A stretch of DNA of 12,272 nucleotides from Terana coerulea (GCA_024811115.1 JAKOGH010000404.1:1-12272), one strand, 5' to 3'; numbered from the stretch's first letter, positions 1-9,087 are shown. Notes: generated by a model from the sequence alone, not told the origin. Numbers and translations: made by a program.

Positions 1-42
1 CGCTTTGTCGTCTTTGAGGACTCGGAAACCACGTTGGACTAA
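1..42 (+). other. Possible 3' tail of an upstream coding region
   Basis: Frame 1 is open from the first base to a TAA at 40-42 and reads RFVVFEDSETTLD, which has a protein-like composition. It could be the last exon of a gene lying left of the window. Thirteen codons are too few to identify a family, and an open stretch this short is common by chance. From 43 to the TATA box at 298 I see no gene, only sequence that could be this tail's 3' flank and the promoter of the first reductase. Confidence 0.2.
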
Positions 43-297
43 TGGCACAAGCCCTACGTCAAATCCTGCTCAATGAAGGGGGTCAGAGCTGGCCAAGTGT
101 TATAAACGGCGCAATATCCCTCAAGGTCGACGACCAGAGGCTGCCTAGCAAATCATCACGGTACATGCTCAGTCGTCCTCGCTCATTAGGATGTCGTCAT
201 ACCCCCGCATTCCCACCTCTGCCACGATTGCGGCATGTCTACTCAGTCAAAGCTGAGTCATTCGGATTCGCGCTGAGCGTTTGTCCCCGAAGTGGAC

Positions 298-303
298 TAT
301 AAA
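298..303 (+). promoter_or_regulatory. TATA box of reductase copy 1
   Basis: TATAAA lies 91 bp upstream of the ATG at 389, a usual distance for a fungal core promoter with a short leader. It is the only canonical TATA box in the region before copy 1. The other three copies carry a different TATA-like element (CATATAC), so copy 1 may be controlled differently. Confidence 0.5.
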
Positions 304-388
304 GTTCGTGATAGTACTAGTGAGTAGCCTTCCGTGTCGTTTCCATCACTTCTCACTATTGCTGCCAGCTTCATACGAATAATCTGCA

Positions 389-1625
389 ATGCCCGCTGTC
401 GATAAAGGCGTCGTTCTTGTCACCGGCGCGAACGGCTTCATAGCCGTCTGGGTCGTCAAGACTCTGCTGGAACAAGGGTACACCGTTCGGGGAGCGGTGA
501 GGTCCCAGAGCAAGAGCGGGCATCTGAAGGAGATGTTCAAGCAGTATGGGGAGAAGTTGGAGTTTGTCGTTGTCGAGGATATCACGAAGGTACGCCCCAA
601 TCTGCCTGTTCATTGCTGTAGAGGGTTTGCCCTATCACGACAGGGAACTAATACGCGTCGATGTTTTTAGGAGGAAGCGTTCGAACAAGCACTCCAAGGC
701 GTCAGCGCAATCCTCCATGCTGCCTCGCCTGTGACATTCGACGTCGCCGACCCACAAGAACTCATCATTCCCGCCGTGGCAGGCACCCTCAGCGTGCTGC
801 GGGCCGCCTTGAAGTACGCCAACTCCTCCGTGAAGCGCATCGTGATCACGGGGTCTACCGCTTCCATCCTCTCGCCTTCTTCCGAGCCTCATACGTTTAC
901 CGAGAAGAACTGGAACGAAGGCTCGTTGAAGGACGTCGAGCAGAACGGCGTCAACGCCCTGCCCGCCAACAAGTACAGAACCAGTAAGACGCTCGCGGAG
1001 AAGGCGGCATGGAAATTTGTCGCCGATAATGAAGGGAAGCTTGGCTTCGACGTGGTCGTCATTAACCCGCCATATGTGTTCGGGCCGGTGTTGCATGAGG
1101 TAGACAAGCCTGAGGCTTTGAACTTAAGCTCGTTGGAGCTGTGGGGACTCTCGTGAAGGGAACGAAAGACAACGAAGCGTTGGCTAAGATCGGGTATGGC
1201 CCCGATTACATGAAGTGAAGTGTATCCACTCACGATGTTTGCGTACGTGCAGGAGCTCCTGGGTAGATGTCCGTGACCTAGCCTTGGCACACGTATTGGC
1301 GTTGCAGAAGCATGAAGCTGGGAACGAACGCATCATCGTTTCTGCCGGTGCTTACAACTACCAGGACTTCGGTGCGCGCCATTCTGTTTGCCCTGTGACA
1401 TTGGAGCTCTAACACATGCATTCTTGGCCAATAGTGAACGCAGCCCATGCGTCCGAACCTTCCCTTCCTGCAGGCAACACCGCCTATGATCCCAAGACTG
1501 CAACCTTCTTATTCTCCTATGACGCATCGAAGTCTCGTCGTATCCTCGGGCTCCAGTATCGCTCTCTAGAAGAAACGACAGCGGATATTGTGAAGCAGTA
1601 CAAAGAGAAGGGGTGGATTGCGTAA
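389..1625 (+). CDS. GRE2-like NAD(P)H-dependent reductase (extended SDR), array copy 1, one frame break
   Basis: Exons are 389-589, 671-1193, 1253-1371 and 1435-1625; introns of 81, 59 and 63 nt have phases 0, 2, 1. The 344-aa product (after allowing one missing base) starts MPAVDKG and has the Rossmann cofactor motif TGANGFIA near residue 12, the conserved HAASP at 83-87, catalytic Ser129 (TGST) and the Tyr169-x3-Lys173 pair (YRTSK). These are the marks of the GRE2 / dihydroflavonol-4-reductase-like family, cytosolic enzymes that reduce aldehydes or ketones; the true substrate is unknown. No signal peptide is seen. Exon 2 is 523 nt, whereas copy 4 has 524 and the phases require 524; the frame slips in the GGGG at 1143-1146 and a false TGA follows at 1154. 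Alignment to copies 2-4 restores the frame with one added base. This is probably a sequencing error, but a real null allele is possible. Confidence 0.88.
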
Positions 1626-1922
1626 TGCGCGTTTGCTCTCACACTCTGTTCGTAGCAAGCTTACTGAACAATTCCAATCTCGACAACTATGTCTTCGCTA
1701 TTCAGGCTGACGTGCCTGTGTGACGAGATAGCGTCTTTCATAGTATACATGTGAGGGCTACTTATCAGAGTTCAGCAGGTTTATGTGTCCTTGAACAATT
1801 GGTGCGTGACGGCATTCGCACCGTTCTGCTGACAGGAAGGCCGAGGAGGTCAGTAACCTTCTCCTCAAGACACTTCTTTCAGGAACACATCATTTCTATG
1901 GTGTCACCGAGCAGTATGTGCT

Positions 1923-1929
1923 CATATAC
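1923..1929 (+). promoter_or_regulatory. TATA-like element CATATAC upstream of copy 2
   Basis: CATATAC starts 67 bp before the ATG at 1990. The same heptamer is found at a similar distance before copies 3 and 4, which suggests an inherited core-promoter element. The assignment rests only on position and repetition between paralogues. Confidence 0.35.
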
Positions 1930-1989
1930 TGTACACAGGCCCTTCTGTTGCTGAACGCAGATACTCCCTCACATATAGCTCACCTTCAC

Positions 1990-3212
1990 ATGCCGATCGT
2001 CACTCAAGGTCGTGTCCTCGTTACCGGAGCAAATGGCTACATCGCCTACTGGATTATCAAGATGCTCCTCGAGAGCGGCTACAGCGTCCGTGGCACAGTT
2101 AGATCGCAAGGGAAAGCGGTGCACTTGGAGGAGACGTTCAAGGAGTTCCGTGAAAGATTGGAGATTGCGGTGGTCGAAGACATGACAAAGGTATGCGCAC
2201 ATTATTTGCTCCCGTTTCACGTCGGGGTTCGCTAATGCTTGGATTGCTGTAGGAAGAGGCCTTCGCTGAAGCAGTTCACGACGTGCACGCGATTGTCCAC
2301 ACAGCGTCTCCCGTGGCGCTCGACGACGCTGCAGCCGATCCTCAGTCTCTTATCGAACCCGCCATATCTGGTACACTAGGCGTCATGCGCGCCGCCGCCA
2401 AACATGCAGACTCTGTTCAAAGGATCGTCCTCACGAGCTCGTTCGGCGCCATTATCGACGATGCGGATCCGGAGCCACGTGTATTCACGGAGGAAGACTG
2501 GAACGAGCACTCTTGCAAGGAGGTCGAGGAGAAGGGCAGAGACGCCGATCCGGTGCAAAAGTATCAAGCAAGTAAGACCCTAGCTGAAGAGGCAGCTTGG
2601 AGATTCGTTCAGGACCGCGAGGGCAACGTGAAATATGACCTGGTCGTGCTCGCGCCCCCTTGGGTGTTTGGTCCGTTCTTGCATAAGGTGGACAGGCCCG
2701 AGGCACTGAACGCGAGCTGCTTGGAATGGTGGAGAGCGGTTGTCGCGGGCGTATACGACAACGACGCATTGGCAACTGTTGGGTACGTCTTTTGGCTCTT
2801 CTAGCTGCATGTATGATACACTAACAACAGAAAAATCTTTCAGCGGCTCATGGGTTGATGTGCGCGACGTCGCGCTCGCGCACGTTCTGGCTTTGCAAAG
2901 GCAGGAGGCGGGCAACAAACGTATCGCCGTCTCTGCGGGAGCTTATAACAGCCAGGATCTTGGTATGTGCTCTCATGTGTCTCGGAATCGTAACTTACAA
3001 CGTACCCTCCGCGTTGCCTAGTCAACGCCGCACGCAAAGCAGATCCAAGTCTACCTGCGGGAAACACCTCATACGATCCCAAGACCGCCCGATTCATGCG
3101 AGCCCTCGACGGGTCGAAGGCCGAGAGGCTTCTCGGTATCAAGTATCGCAGCTTAGAGGATTCCGCGAAGGATATCTTGGAGCAGTACAAGCAGAAGAGG
3201 TGGTTTTCGTGA
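1990..3212 (+). CDS. GRE2-like NAD(P)H-dependent reductase (extended SDR), array copy 2, intact
   Basis: Exons 1990-2190, 2253-2782, 2844-2962 and 3022-3212 join to an uninterrupted 346-aa protein; introns are 62, 61 and 59 nt, phases 0, 2, 1, with branch sites such as CTAAT and CTAAC. Visible motifs are TGANGYIA (12-19, cofactor binding), HTASP (83-87), catalytic Ser130 in LTSS, Tyr171-x3-Lys175 (YQASK), PPWVFGP after the active site, and a conserved SWVDVRD opening exon 3. The family (yeast Gre2, plant dihydroflavonol reductase) reduces carbonyls using NADPH in the cytosol; the natural substrate cannot be read from sequence. An in-frame ATG at 1918 would add 24 residues, but MPIVTQG matches the start of the paralogues (MPVATQG in copy 4), so 1990 is preferred. 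It is closest to copy 3: both have a 530-nt exon 2 and share near-identical sequence in exon 4. Confidence 0.93.
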
Positions 3213-3224
3213 AGCAAGTGCTTC
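3211..3224. repeat. Small perfect inverted repeat at the copy 2 stop codon
   Basis: GAAGCA at 3211-3216 and TGCTTC at 3219-3224 are exact reverse complements separated by two bases, and the stop codon TGA (3210-3212) overlaps the left arm. Copy 3 lacks this 15-nt stretch (3210-3224) at the same place, while both copies keep similar sequence on each side. It could form a short hairpin; no function is known. Confidence 0.5.
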
Positions 3225-3711
3225 TGTAGCGCCCCATCATACACATGTAAGCACGCTTCCGACGAGTAACGCAATATGAAGTTCCCTCAGGTGGCTAAGC
3301 CTGGGGGCTTTGAACTCATCCGCGTTGGGGCCGTGGGTGACTATAGCGACGATGACGAAAGAGAGCAATGCATCGTCGTCGCAGCCGTTGACAGGCCATT
3401 CCCTGCAATCTCGGCCCGGACTCTCGCGCAACCTAACTATGTCTCTCTAGGTCCCCGCACAAGAATTATTATTGGAGTTTGACAGGCCCGCATGTCCGGT
3501 AAGGACTCGGGTGCCATGAACATGATCAAAGCCCTCTAACGGCCTTACGACCAGTATGCTAATTAAAGTCACGAACTCGAATCTTCTTCCCGTCCCCCCG
3601 AAGTCTGCGCTCGTGAGCCCCTCATCCTAGTGCGTACCCATATACACTTCGTCATATAACATGGCTGAAAGAGAAGTACTCATACAGACTGTGAACATTG
3701 TGGCCTTAACT
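3213..3711. other. Intergenic region between copies 2 and 3
   Basis: About 500 bp without a recognisable gene. The first 45 bases resemble the sequence around the stop of copy 3 (shared TAGCGCC and TGTAAGC), so they are duplicated 3' flank. A 68-codon open frame at 3276-3482 has no start context, paralogue or domain that I recognise, and is matched by an equally long opposite-strand frame. The right part is the promoter of copy 3. Confidence 0.6.
3639..3645 (+). promoter_or_regulatory. TATA-like element CATATAC upstream of copy 3
   Basis: CATATAC starts 73 bp upstream of the preferred ATG at 3712, matching elements found before copies 2 and 4. A further ATG in frame at 3661 lies only 22 bp after its first base, probably before the transcription start if this is a true TATA element. 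Confidence 0.35.
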
Positions 3712-4940
3712 ATGACAATCGTCGTTGAAGGCACCGTTCTTGTCACAGGGGTGAACGGCTATATTGCCTCCTGGATTGTCAAGAAACTTCTCGAGAGTGG
3801 ATACAGTGTTCGGGGCACAGTCAGGTCGCACAGAAGGGGCTTGCATTTGAAGGAGACCCTCAAAGAATTTGGCGAGAAGTTGGAAATAGTGGTGGTTGAT
3901 GATATAACAAAGGTACGCTGCCGCTACCTGCTCTAAAATGTATTTAATGTCACATTCGCTGTAGGAAGACGCCTTCGCTGAAGCAGTCAAAGACGTCCGC
4001 GCAATCGTGCACACGGCTTCTCCCGCCAATCCGACAGATGGCACGGCTGGCCCTCAATCCTTCATCGAACCGGCCGTCTCCGGTACGTTAGGTATTCTAC
4101 GCGCCGCTGCCAAGTATGCGGGTTCCACCGTCAAGCGCGTCGTTATCACAGGCTCGTTCTCGGCCATCGAAGAAACGCATTCCGAACCACGCGTGTTCAC
4201 GGAGAAGGACTGGAACCAACAGTCCTGTAGGGAAGTGGAAGAAAAGGGGAAGGATGCTGACCCGATGCAGATGTATCGTGCCAGTAAAATCTTGGCCGAA
4301 CGAGCGGTGTGGAAGTTCGTCAAGGAAAACGGGCGGAACATCGGGTTTGATTTGGTCGTGCTCACTCCGCCTTGGGTCTACGGTCCAGTTCTGCACGAAG
4401 TGGAGCGGCCCGAGGCCTTGAACGTGAGCAACCAGGAGTGGTGGAGAGTTGTTGTCGCGGGCGTATATGATAGGGAGGCACTGGCTACTATCGGGTACGT
4501 CTCTGCCCTTTCATGACACTTTTGTGCTACGGCAATGACAGTAGTTGGTTTCAGGCAGTCGTGGGTTGACGTTCGTGACCTTGCCCTTGCGCACGTGTTG
4601 GCATTGCAAAAGAAGAAGCGCATAATGAGCGAATCGCGGTCTCCGCGGGTGCATATAACAACCAGGATCTCAGTGAGTATGCTCTCATGATTTTCCATTA
4701 AGTTTTGGCTGAGACGCTCTCCACCCAGTCAATGCCGCCCGCAGGGCAGATCCGAGCCTGCCAGCTGGAAACACGGAATACGACCCCAAGACCGCACGCT
4801 TCATGATCACCCTTGACGGGTCGAAGGCCGAGAGGCTGCTCGGCATCAAGTATCGCAGCTTAGCCGAGTCCGCGAAGGATATTGTCGAACAGTACAGGCA
4901 GAAGGGGTGGCTTCCGTATAGCGCCATGTCGCATCTGTAA
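3712..4940 (+). CDS. GRE2-like NAD(P)H-dependent reductase (extended SDR), array copy 3, one frame break and extended C-terminus
   Basis: Exons are 3712-3912, 3965-4494, 4555-4672 and 4729-4940; introns are 52, 60 and 56 nt, with the same phases as the other copies. The product is about 353 aa once one missing base is allowed. Motifs are TGVNGYIA near residue 12 (Val in place of the usual Ala), HTASP, catalytic Ser131 (TGSF), Tyr171-x3-Lys175 (YRASK), PPWVYGP and SWVDVRD. Exon 3 is 118 nt instead of the 119 nt in all paralogues; the loss falls in the A/G-rich CAAAAGAAGAAG tract at 4607-4618. The C-terminus runs seven residues (YSAMSHL) past the point where the relatives end, because a 15-nt segment holding the copy 2 stop is absent. 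An in-frame ATG at 3661 would add 17 residues; 3712 fits the paralogues. It is expected to be a cytosolic carbonyl reductase; substrate unknown. Confidence 0.88.
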
Positions 4941-5395
4941 GCTAGATCGAACGCAGCCTCAAGGTTCCATAACATGGAAACCATCTTCTTGGTTGCACGG
5001 ATGATTCTTGCGAAGTTGTATGACGGTATGTACCACGGCATTGGTTGGAAGCCGTTCGACAGTGGCATTACGGGACTCAGGCGCCTTCTCATGCATATTC
5101 TTGGACACATCTCCCATCTCACGCAGATAGAGTTCGTCGCTTACCTGGATGTCCCCAAACCACGGACAGGGTGGAAAGCATAGGCACCAGAGCTAAACTT
5201 AGCACTCCCGAATGTTCGCCCCCAGGGCTGTTCCCGATAGTCAAGCTTCGATGCAATAGGTCCTCAGGCTTAGAAAGCCCTTTCCACGACTTATTCTCAG
5301 GGGCCTCTCGGAGCTAATAGTACGTAGTATCATATACCTACGAAAGGCCGCCACGACTCACACCGCGCCCTCCAAGAGATCTTACCGATAGGGAC
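4941..5395. other. Intergenic region between copies 3 and 4
   Basis: About 455 bp in which I recognise no gene. Overlapping open frames at 4974-5183 and 5045-5317 show no known domain and no intron-exon structure. The last 70 bp hold the TATA-like element and leader of copy 4. Confidence 0.6.
5331..5337 (+). promoter_or_regulatory. TATA-like element CATATAC upstream of copy 4
   Basis: CATATAC starts 65 bp before the ATG at 5396, the third occurrence of this heptamer at 65-73 bp before a reductase start in the array. Function is inferred only from this conserved placement. Confidence 0.35.
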
Positions 5396-6619
5396 ATGCC
5401 TGTCGCGACTCAAGGCATCGTCGTAGTCACCGGAGCCAATGGCTTCGTCGCAACCTGGGTCATCAAGACACTTCTCCAACAGGGCTATGGAGTTCGCGGG
5501 ACGGTGAGAACCGAGAAGAAAGGCGTTTATTTGAAGGAGTTATTCAAAGAGTTTGGTGAGAAATTCGAGGTTTGGGTTGTTCAAGACATGACAAAGGTAC
5601 GCCACCTCGTCTCTGCAACACGTTGTAAGCTAAACAATAATTCTTGGACCTTTAGGAAGATGCGTTTGTTGAAGCCGCTAAAGACGTCAGTGCAATCATC
5701 CACACCGCGTCGCCTGTCAACATCTACGACACAGAGTCGGAACCCCAAGCTTTGATTGGTCCAGCCGTTGCTGGCGCGCTCAGCGTTCTCAACGCTGCCT
5801 ACAACGCAGGCTCAGTCAAACGCGTCGTCTTCACGGGGTCTACGGCAACCATGGAGGTGATGACTGCGGACGCTCATCGATGGACCGAGCAAGACTGGAA
5901 CGAGGAAAGCCTGCGGCTGGTGCAGGAAAGGGGAGCGAGAGCGGACCCTGTGGACAAGTACCGCGCCAGCAAGATCCTTGCGGAGAGAGCCGCTTGGGAG
6001 TTCGTAAAGACGCACAAGGCCTCCATGCCGTTCGACGTGGTCGTTGTCATTCCACCTTGGGTGTTCGGGCCAACTTTGCTAGAAGCGAACACACCCCAAG
6101 AGCTCAACTCGAGCTGCCGTGAATTTTGGAATGCCGCGGTGGCAGGCACAAGGGCTCGAGAAGCGCTGGCAACTAACGGGTGCGTTTGAACCATCGCGGT
6201 TTCACCTGCTACTTACAATTTGAATGCGCTGACGAGCTGTTCTTAACGCAGAAACTCGTGGGTCGATGCACGAGACCTGGCCCGCGCACATATCCTTGCT
6301 TTGCAGAAGGAAGATGCTGCAAACGAGCGTATCATCATATGTGGAGGGGCGTACAACGACCAGGACCTGGGTAAGTGTGATCTTTATTTCTTTCTGCTGA
6401 GGATTGTTGCTCACAGCGCCATCTGAAGTTAATGCTGCACGCACCGTCATCCCATCCATTTCCGCCGGAAATACATCATACGACCCGAACACAGCGATAT
6501 TCACGAATCAATATGACGCATCCAAGTCGGAGCACATTCTGGGTATGAAATATCGTACCTTAGAACAATGTGCGAACGATATCATTGAGCAATATAAGGA
6601 GAAGGGATGGATACAATAG
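5396..6619 (+). CDS. GRE2-like NAD(P)H-dependent reductase (extended SDR), array copy 4, intact
   Basis: Exons 5396-5596, 5656-6179, 6252-6370 and 6429-6619 give an unbroken 344-aa protein; introns are 59, 72 and 58 nt, phases 0, 2, 1. Motifs are TGANGFVA (12-19), HTASP (83-87), catalytic Ser129 (TGST), Tyr169-x3-Lys173 (YRASK), PPWVFGP, and SWVDARD in exon 3, where Ala replaces the Val of the other copies. Length and residue numbering match copy 1, its likely closest relative, although the two flank the array. The third intron has two possible acceptors: AAG ending at 6428, which matches the paralogues (DLVNAAR, 58-nt intron), or CAG ending at 6416, which stays in frame and adds four residues but leaves a 46-nt intron. 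The family reduces carbonyl compounds with NADPH in the cytosol; the substrate here is not known. Confidence 0.92.
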
Positions 6620-6882
6620 TTTCTGCGCGGAATTGTATGGCTATCTGAACATGCTCAACCCGGAGCCATGCGACGTGCCAACTCATCAGTGCGGAACCGC
6701 AGTGGAACCGTTGTCTTGAGATGGAGGTCACTGGCAGGTCCAGTTCTCGCGCCATTCAAGACTCAAGTTGATTCAACTATGAAGTAGTAATATAGCGTGT
6801 ACTATGAACTTGAAGTAGTATGAACAGAGAACTTCCAATCTCAGTGCATGATCTTTGTCAAAAAAATAAAATATCCCATCCC

Positions 6883-6886
6883 AAAA
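6883..6886 (-). terminator. Pol III terminator of tRNA-Asp
   Basis: A run of four T on the minus strand starts three bases after the discriminator base of the tRNA. A second, longer T run follows on the same strand near 6860-6871. This arrangement supports active transcription of the tRNA gene. Confidence 0.6.
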
Positions 6887-6889
6887 GTT

Positions 6890-6972
6890 CTCCCTGGCGG
6901 GGAGTCGAACCCGCTTTCGCGCGCTCGAGAAAGGATGACAGGCGCGTGTACTAACCGATATACTACCAGGGA
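6890..6972 (-). tRNA. tRNA-Asp (anticodon GUC) with about 12-nt intron
   Basis: The 7-bp acceptor stem (TCCCTGG with CCAGGGA, discriminator G), the D arm (GTAT/GTAC) and the anticodon stem CGCGC/GCGCG around loop CTGTCA identify an aspartate tRNA. The B box GGTTCGACTCC is perfect. Between A37 and C38 sits an insert of about 12 nt (TCCTTTCTCGAG), the canonical place for a nuclear tRNA intron; the GC repeat leaves its exact 3' edge uncertain by two bases. The 5' strand of the T stem reads CGGG where CGGGG would pair fully with CCCCG, so one G is missing (plus-strand CCC at 6910-6912). That may be a homopolymer error like others in this window, or a mildly damaged gene. Confidence 0.87.
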
Positions 6973-7145
6973 CGTAGGTCGGCTGTCTTTGTATTATTCA
7001 AACTATCAGAAAATTGCATTAGTCAAGTACGAAGTTAAAGCAGCTGAGCACCGTCGGCCGGATTGCCACTCAGAGCATTCTTGGTACATTCAACAACCGT
7101 GACTTTGTGCCAGAGGTTCATTTCAATCATCACTTCCTTCCTGCC

Positions 7146-8790
7146 ATGCTTCGCAATACACCCCAAGATCGTAAGGCATCCTACAAAGCTTCACCAACCG
7201 CCGCGAGAGACGCACCGACTTCACAAGAAGCGAGGCGTAAGAAGGTGTGCCCGCGCACGGTCTGAAAGATATTCGAGAACAGAGTGCTGACCGCGCATTC
7301 GGTACATCTTAGGCACTCGAAGAGCAAAAGCGTGTGCGCACCCCGCAGTCTCACAGGTTCACCGTTGACTCACCACCCGGCTACGATGTCGTAGCGGCGC
7401 GCTGAACGCTTCGACTCCTCCCGCCAGCTTGACCTGTTCGCAGACTTAACTCTTGGGCCATCTGATGATGAAGATGACGGGAATGCAGAAGAACGAGAAC
7501 CCATCAGGGAAGGCGTCGCGGCTTTCGCCTCACTCGTACCTTCCTCAAGCACGTCTGCAACTCCTGGGCCGTCCACCTCCGCGTCTGCTGCCTACCAGGA
7601 GTGTCAGGATGTAGCGATACCAGATTCGCTTCCTACCTCGTTCACAAACCGCAAGACTAAACGCAAGAAACGCAAGACGAAGAAAGCACAAGGGCAGTCC
7701 TCTAAGCCGAACAGTAAATGGGCAGACAAATGCATGTATGCGGAACTGCTCGAATTCACGGAAGATACGACCATGACCGATTTCGACGGGCTGGGGAGTG
7801 TCAGAGACGGAATCCCCAGTGATTTGGAGACAGCGTGGGTTGCAGTCACACCTGTGCCTGCCGGCAAGAGATGTCTTGCTATCACACACGCGCCGAGTGG
7901 TGCGACAGGCCAAGGTATGTCTCCAGACCTCCGTGGCACTTCAGCATGGGATCCGTATTGACTGGTTCACAGTACCGAACACTACACTGCGGTCGCGAGT
8001 ACTTGGCAAGTCGTTATTACCACCCTTCCCTTCGTCTCTGCCGCCGCAAACAGTTCTGGACTGTATCCTGGACGAGGATTGGAGAACGAACGGGATACTA
8101 CACGTTCTCGATGTAGTAAAATGGAAAGGGCAAGATATCGCGGATTGTGAGACACCGTTTCGGTGCGTATCTTGGTTTTACCCTGCATATACTAGTAGAA
8201 GCCTATTATTTACTAATGTCTAGGTTTTGGTGGCGTGACACCCGCCTATCCGAGCTGCCTCCCTCTGCCCCACCCAGGATCTCGCATGAGCACCAGGTTC
8301 TCCACAGTCAGGAGCATCCTCGCCCTTTCGCCACGTCCCCAGCGACCGAAGGTAGCTATAGCTTCCCATACCCAATAACCCTTCTCCCAATCCCGTACCA
8401 CACCAACCTTTCCCTCGCGAATCTGATCAATACAGTCATACCCGTCTCGCGCTCTGCGCGAGCGATACCGTTGTCCATCCCTGTGATTTCTGCGGGACCC
8501 CCGATTCGGCGGATATGGAGGTTGAGCAACCTTTCGGCTCTGGAGGGTCTGCAACAGCAGTGCGGCTCGTTCAGCAGGTAGCGAACATCCACAGCGACGG
8601 CTTGCTTCTGTATGTTAGCCAAGCAACATACGAACCTAGCACGAGTCCTTTGAGCCTATGGGTACCTCTGAAGGCGTATCGGCCTACCGACCATAGCTTG
8701 GCTACCAATCAGAGGGATAGTTCGTGCATACGCGAAGTGGACATGCATCAACAAGATGCGGAAGGTCCATTAGATATATTTGAACAGTAA
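7146..8790 (+). CDS. SNUPN: Snurportin-1 orthologue (m3G-cap snRNP import adaptor), one frame break
   Basis: Exons are 7146-7244, 7313-7333, 7395-7914, 7973-8162 and 8224-8790, giving about 465 aa once one base is restored. Snurportin binds the trimethylguanosine cap of spliceosomal snRNAs and links them to importin-beta for nuclear import. The N-terminus has an arginine-rich importin-beta-binding-like segment (RRKK then EEQKRRRAER, about residues 30-50), then an acidic/Ser-rich linker, a lysine-rich tract, KWADKCMYAELLE (W149), and WVAVTPVPAGKR (W188) that matches the cap-binding domain of the human protein. Further matches are VLDCILDE, VLDVVKWKGQ, DCETPFRFWW and DGLLLYVSQATYEPSTSPL. Exon 2 is only 21 nt (ALEEQKR) but is required for frame and family match. 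In exon 5 the frame slips by one base in CCCCC at 8498-8502; one more C joins the two halves. All introns are 58-68 nt. The fungal protein is longer than human (360 aa). Confidence 0.9.
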
Positions 8791-9087
8791 GTTGTGCATG
8801 CGTTTTCTCGGTATGCGTGCAAAGCTCAAGCTGTACAGATCGATTCGACGACGGCTAATGGACTAAGAAAAGCGAAGTGCAGACGCTGCTATGGTTCTAT
8901 AGGGCACTTCAACCTGTTGAAACGTGTAAGAGGAGAATTAATGTGTAGCTGCGAGTATGACCAGTACTCCATCAATGCTTCAAGGATGCGACTTGCATAT
9001 GAGTCTTGGAACTTGGTGCTTTGACCTGTGAATGTGTGCCGTCGCTCAATTTTGGATTATATGTATTGGTTGAGCTTACTTTCAACA

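Noticed and set aside
635..1096. 153-codon minus-strand frame across reductase copy 1
   Set aside because: Shadow of exon 2 of a clearly identified gene; similar antisense frames occur over each paralogue.
3276..3482. 68-codon frame between reductase copies 2 and 3
   Set aside because: Unrelated to the array, no domain, and overlapped by an equally long antisense frame.
8794..9024. 76-codon frame after snurportin
   Set aside because: No recognisable family; its CRRC and CSC pairs do not form a known zinc motif; the position fits snurportin 3' flank.
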